This document shows positions 3,907 through 5,385 of a DNA stretch of 5,385 nt, piece by piece. The notes beneath the pieces were generated by a model. It saw only the letters and a list, made by a program, of their open reading frames with translations. It was not told the origin of the DNA and did no database searches. Each line of letters opens with the position of its first letter. Within the stretch, counting starts at the first letter, position 1. The translations under genes were made by a program, and so were the position numbers. This DNA is from Anaerolineae bacterium (GTDB lineage Bacteria > Chloroflexota > Anaerolineae > B4-G1), in contig JAUXFI010000147.1 in NCBI GenBank assembly GCA_030620125.1, positions 1 to 5,385 on the forward strand. The letters are read 5' to 3'.

Positions 3907-5385
3907 CTAATCCTCTCCTCCCATCCTCATCCGCGCCCCCTCCCGCTCCGGGAAGCGAGTGAGTACCGTCGCCTCCACCGGCAACGCCACTTTCTTGCCC
4001 TTTAGCAGCGCCTCTGCGAGCGACTTGCCGCGCAGGGTAAAGATGGCAATGGGGGTCTCTGGCTCATTGTACCGCTTCTCGACCAGAGCCAGTCCCAGCA
4101 GGTAGCCCTCGCTGTCAATGGAGCAACTGGTGATCTGCCCGATCTGCTTGCCCTTCTTGTTGACCACCGGGTCGCCCGTGTGGGGCATCCGCTCGCCCTT
4201 TTGATTGACGCGGAAGCGGATCACCTCCCGCGCACGGCTCTCCTCCCGCGCCAGCATCACGTCCCGCCCCACGAAGAAGGGCTTGTGGTACTTGACGTAG
4301 CCAGGAAAGCCCGCCTCGATGGGGGAAACGTCAAACGGCCCGGCCAGTTCGTGGCCATAGAGCGGCAGCCCGGCCTCAGTGCGCGTCGAGTCGCGGGCCG
4401 CCAGCCCCGTGGGCTTTACGCCGAACGGCTCTCCAGCCTCCAAAATCGCATTCCACAGATTGACGACCTCGTCGGGATGGACGAGGATCTCGTATCCCCA
4501 TTCCTCGCCGCAGTAGCCGGTGCGGGCTATCACCAGGGGAATCCCCGCCAGTTCGCACTCGATCAGGTCGGTGCGGCGCACCCGGGCCAGTGCGGCCTTC
4601 AGTTCCGGGTCGCCGGTCAGCGCCTGCAGCGTCGGCAGGGACGCTGGCCCTTGTAGGGCGATGTCCCGCTTCTGCCGTTCACCCGAAGCCGGGTCTTTCA
4701 GGTTGCGCAGGGTCGCTTGCGCCTCTACCTGCACCCACGGGCGCTCCCGGTCAATGACGACCCGCCGCTCGTTCACCGCGTTCAGCCAGTCCCAGTCCTT
4801 GTCCTCGTTGGAGGCGTTGACCACCATCAGATAGAGATCGGCCCGGCGGCGGTAGATCATCACGTCGTCAATGATGTTTCCATCGGGGTCGAGCAAATAG
4901 CCATAGCAGGACTGGCCGTCTTCCAGCCAGGCAGCATAGTTGGATAGGACTGTATCCAGGAAGGCGGTGGCGTGCGGTCCTTCGACCTCAAAGACTCCCA
5001 TGTGGGCCACGTCGAAGAGACCAGCCGCCTCCCGCACCGCCCGGTGCTCGTCGCTCACCGAGGTGTACCAGACCGGCATCTCCCATCCAGCGAAGGGAAC
5101 CAGCTTTGCCCCTATCTTCTTGTGGGTCTCGTACAGAGGCGTGCGCTTTATGGGTGCATCCGGTTCTTCCCAGCGCCACTCCTCCTTGTCCACCTGCGGC
5201 GCGAACTCTGTCAAATGCGCCTGCCCGACGAAATACGGCTTTGTCAAATCAAAAGCCTCCGGCTGAGCAACAAACAATTCAGCCGCAGTCATTCCCTGCT
5301 CCTTGTCCCCTTGTCCCCCTGTCTCCCCGTCTCCTTGTCCCTCAACCTCCTCCACCACCACCGGCCCCTCCACCTTGCGGAACAC
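3907..5385 (-). CDS. gcvT: Glycine cleavage T-protein (aminomethyltransferase) family, 5' end open at window edge
   Basis: The frame is open to the window edge and gives 492 residues counted from 5385. From about residue 79 it matches T-protein, the tetrahydrofolate-dependent aminomethyltransferase of the glycine cleavage system. Motifs seen are KRTPLYETHKKIGAKLVPFA at 80-99, GLFDVAHMG at 122-130, DGNIIDDVMIYR at 168-179 with the catalytic aspartate at D173/D174, NASNEDKDW at 190-198, LQGPAS at 244-249, ARTGYCGEEWGYEI at 287-300 and GLAARDSTRTEAGLPLYG at 327-344. The C-terminal barrel domain runs from about 385 to 475, with GQITSCSIDSEGYLLG at 416-431. Residues about 221-243 form an extra loop before LQGP. 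Some 80 residues precede the T-protein domain, so this may be the C-terminal part of a fusion. Alternatively translation starts at ATG 5292, which has AAGGAG 6 bases upstream, giving 461 aa. It has no GcvH or GcvP neighbour in view. Confidence 0.87.
   Translation of the reverse strand: MFRKVEGPVVVEEVEGQGDGETGGQGDKEQGMTAAELFVAQPEAFDLTKPYFVGQAHLTEFAPQVDKEEWRWEEPDAPIKRTPLYETHKKIGAKLVPFAGWEMPVWYTSVSDEHRAVREAAGLFDVAHMGVFEVEGPHATAFLDTVLSNYAAWLEDGQSCYGYLLDPDGNIIDDVMIYRRRADLYLMVVNASNEDKDWDWLNAVNERRVVIDRERPWVQVEAQATLRNLKDPASGERQKRDIALQGPASLPTLQALTGDPELKAALARVRRTDLIECELAGIPLVIARTGYCGEEWGYEILVHPDEVVNLWNAILEAGEPFGVKPTGLAARDSTRTEAGLPLYGHELAGPFDVSPIEAGFPGYVKYHKPFFVGRDVMLAREESRAREVIRFRVNQKGERMPHTGDPVVNKKGKQIGQITSCSIDSEGYLLGLALVEKRYNEPETPIAIFTLRGKSLAEALLKGKKVALPVEATVLTRFPEREGARMRMGGED
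5299..5304 (-). promoter_or_regulatory. Shine-Dalgarno-like site suggesting an internal or true start at 5292
   Basis: On the minus strand AAGGAG (5304-5299) lies 6 bases before ATG 5292-5290, an ideal spacing. It would start a 461-aa protein with MTAAELFVAQ. The motif is partly made by the flanking purine-rich octamer array (GGGGACAA units), so it may be accidental. It is listed because it decides the start of the gcvT-family gene. Confidence 0.5.
5303..5342. repeat. Five-copy octamer array (plus strand YYGTCYCC) within or before the gcvT-family gene
   Basis: Five adjacent 8-bp units, TTGTCCCC, TTGTCCCC, CTGTCTCC, CCGTCTCC and TTGTCCCT, occupy 5303-5342. On the minus strand this is a purine-only tract apart from the regularly placed AC/GAC steps. 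In the gcvT frame it encodes a low-complexity Gly/Gln/Asp/Glu stretch (residues about 15-28). Because 8 is not a multiple of 3, gain or loss of a single unit would break the frame. Confidence 0.85.

Noticed and set aside
4180..5266. Plus-strand open frames opposite the gcvT-family gene
   Set aside because: They are antisense to conserved T-protein motifs, overlap each other and lack ribosome binding sites or domains.

Overview
The window is GC-rich bacterial DNA that is densely coding, with short gaps between genes. The pairing of a short SerA with a DUF1015 protein, the octamer repeats beside genes and the flavour of the proteins point to a Chloroflexota (Anaerolineae-like) genome. This assignment is an inference from gene style; no rRNA or other phylogenetic marker is present.

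Layout. The plus strand (1-3261) reads left to right as a probable run of co-oriented genes. It starts with the last 19 codons of an upstream gene. A 78-bp leader follows, built from 8-bp tandem repeats and their inverted copies. Next come a 305-aa D-3-phosphoglycerate dehydrogenase-type enzyme (serA), a 239-aa seven-helix membrane protein of unknown function, and a 444-aa DUF1015 (COG4198) protein. The 217-bp gap 3262-3478 holds no gene. It contains a 134-bp element with two perfect inverted-repeat blocks, a strong GC-rich hairpin between the convergent gene sets, and a small heptamer repeat. The minus strand (5385-3479) carries a glycine-cleavage T-protein family aminomethyltransferase that is open at the window edge, followed 11 bases later by a 138-aa helical protein of unknown function.

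How it may work together. The recognised genes all fit serine/glycine/one-carbon metabolism. SerA takes 3-phosphoglycerate into the serine pathway, and GcvT moves the glycine methylene group to tetrahydrofolate. The DUF1015 protein sits with serA and carries an ADGHHR motif like the DGHxR motif of ParB/Srx-fold free-serine kinases. The most interesting hypothesis here is therefore that it acts on serine or phosphoserine. The membrane protein and the 138-aa protein are unknowns tied to this pathway only by position.

Unusual structure. Two unrelated 8-bp tandem arrays (62-93 and 5303-5342) lie directly ahead of translation starts. The second is readable in frame and either links GcvT to an upstream domain or marks the gap before its true start. 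The 3274-3407 element looks like a non-autonomous repeat or a folded RNA.
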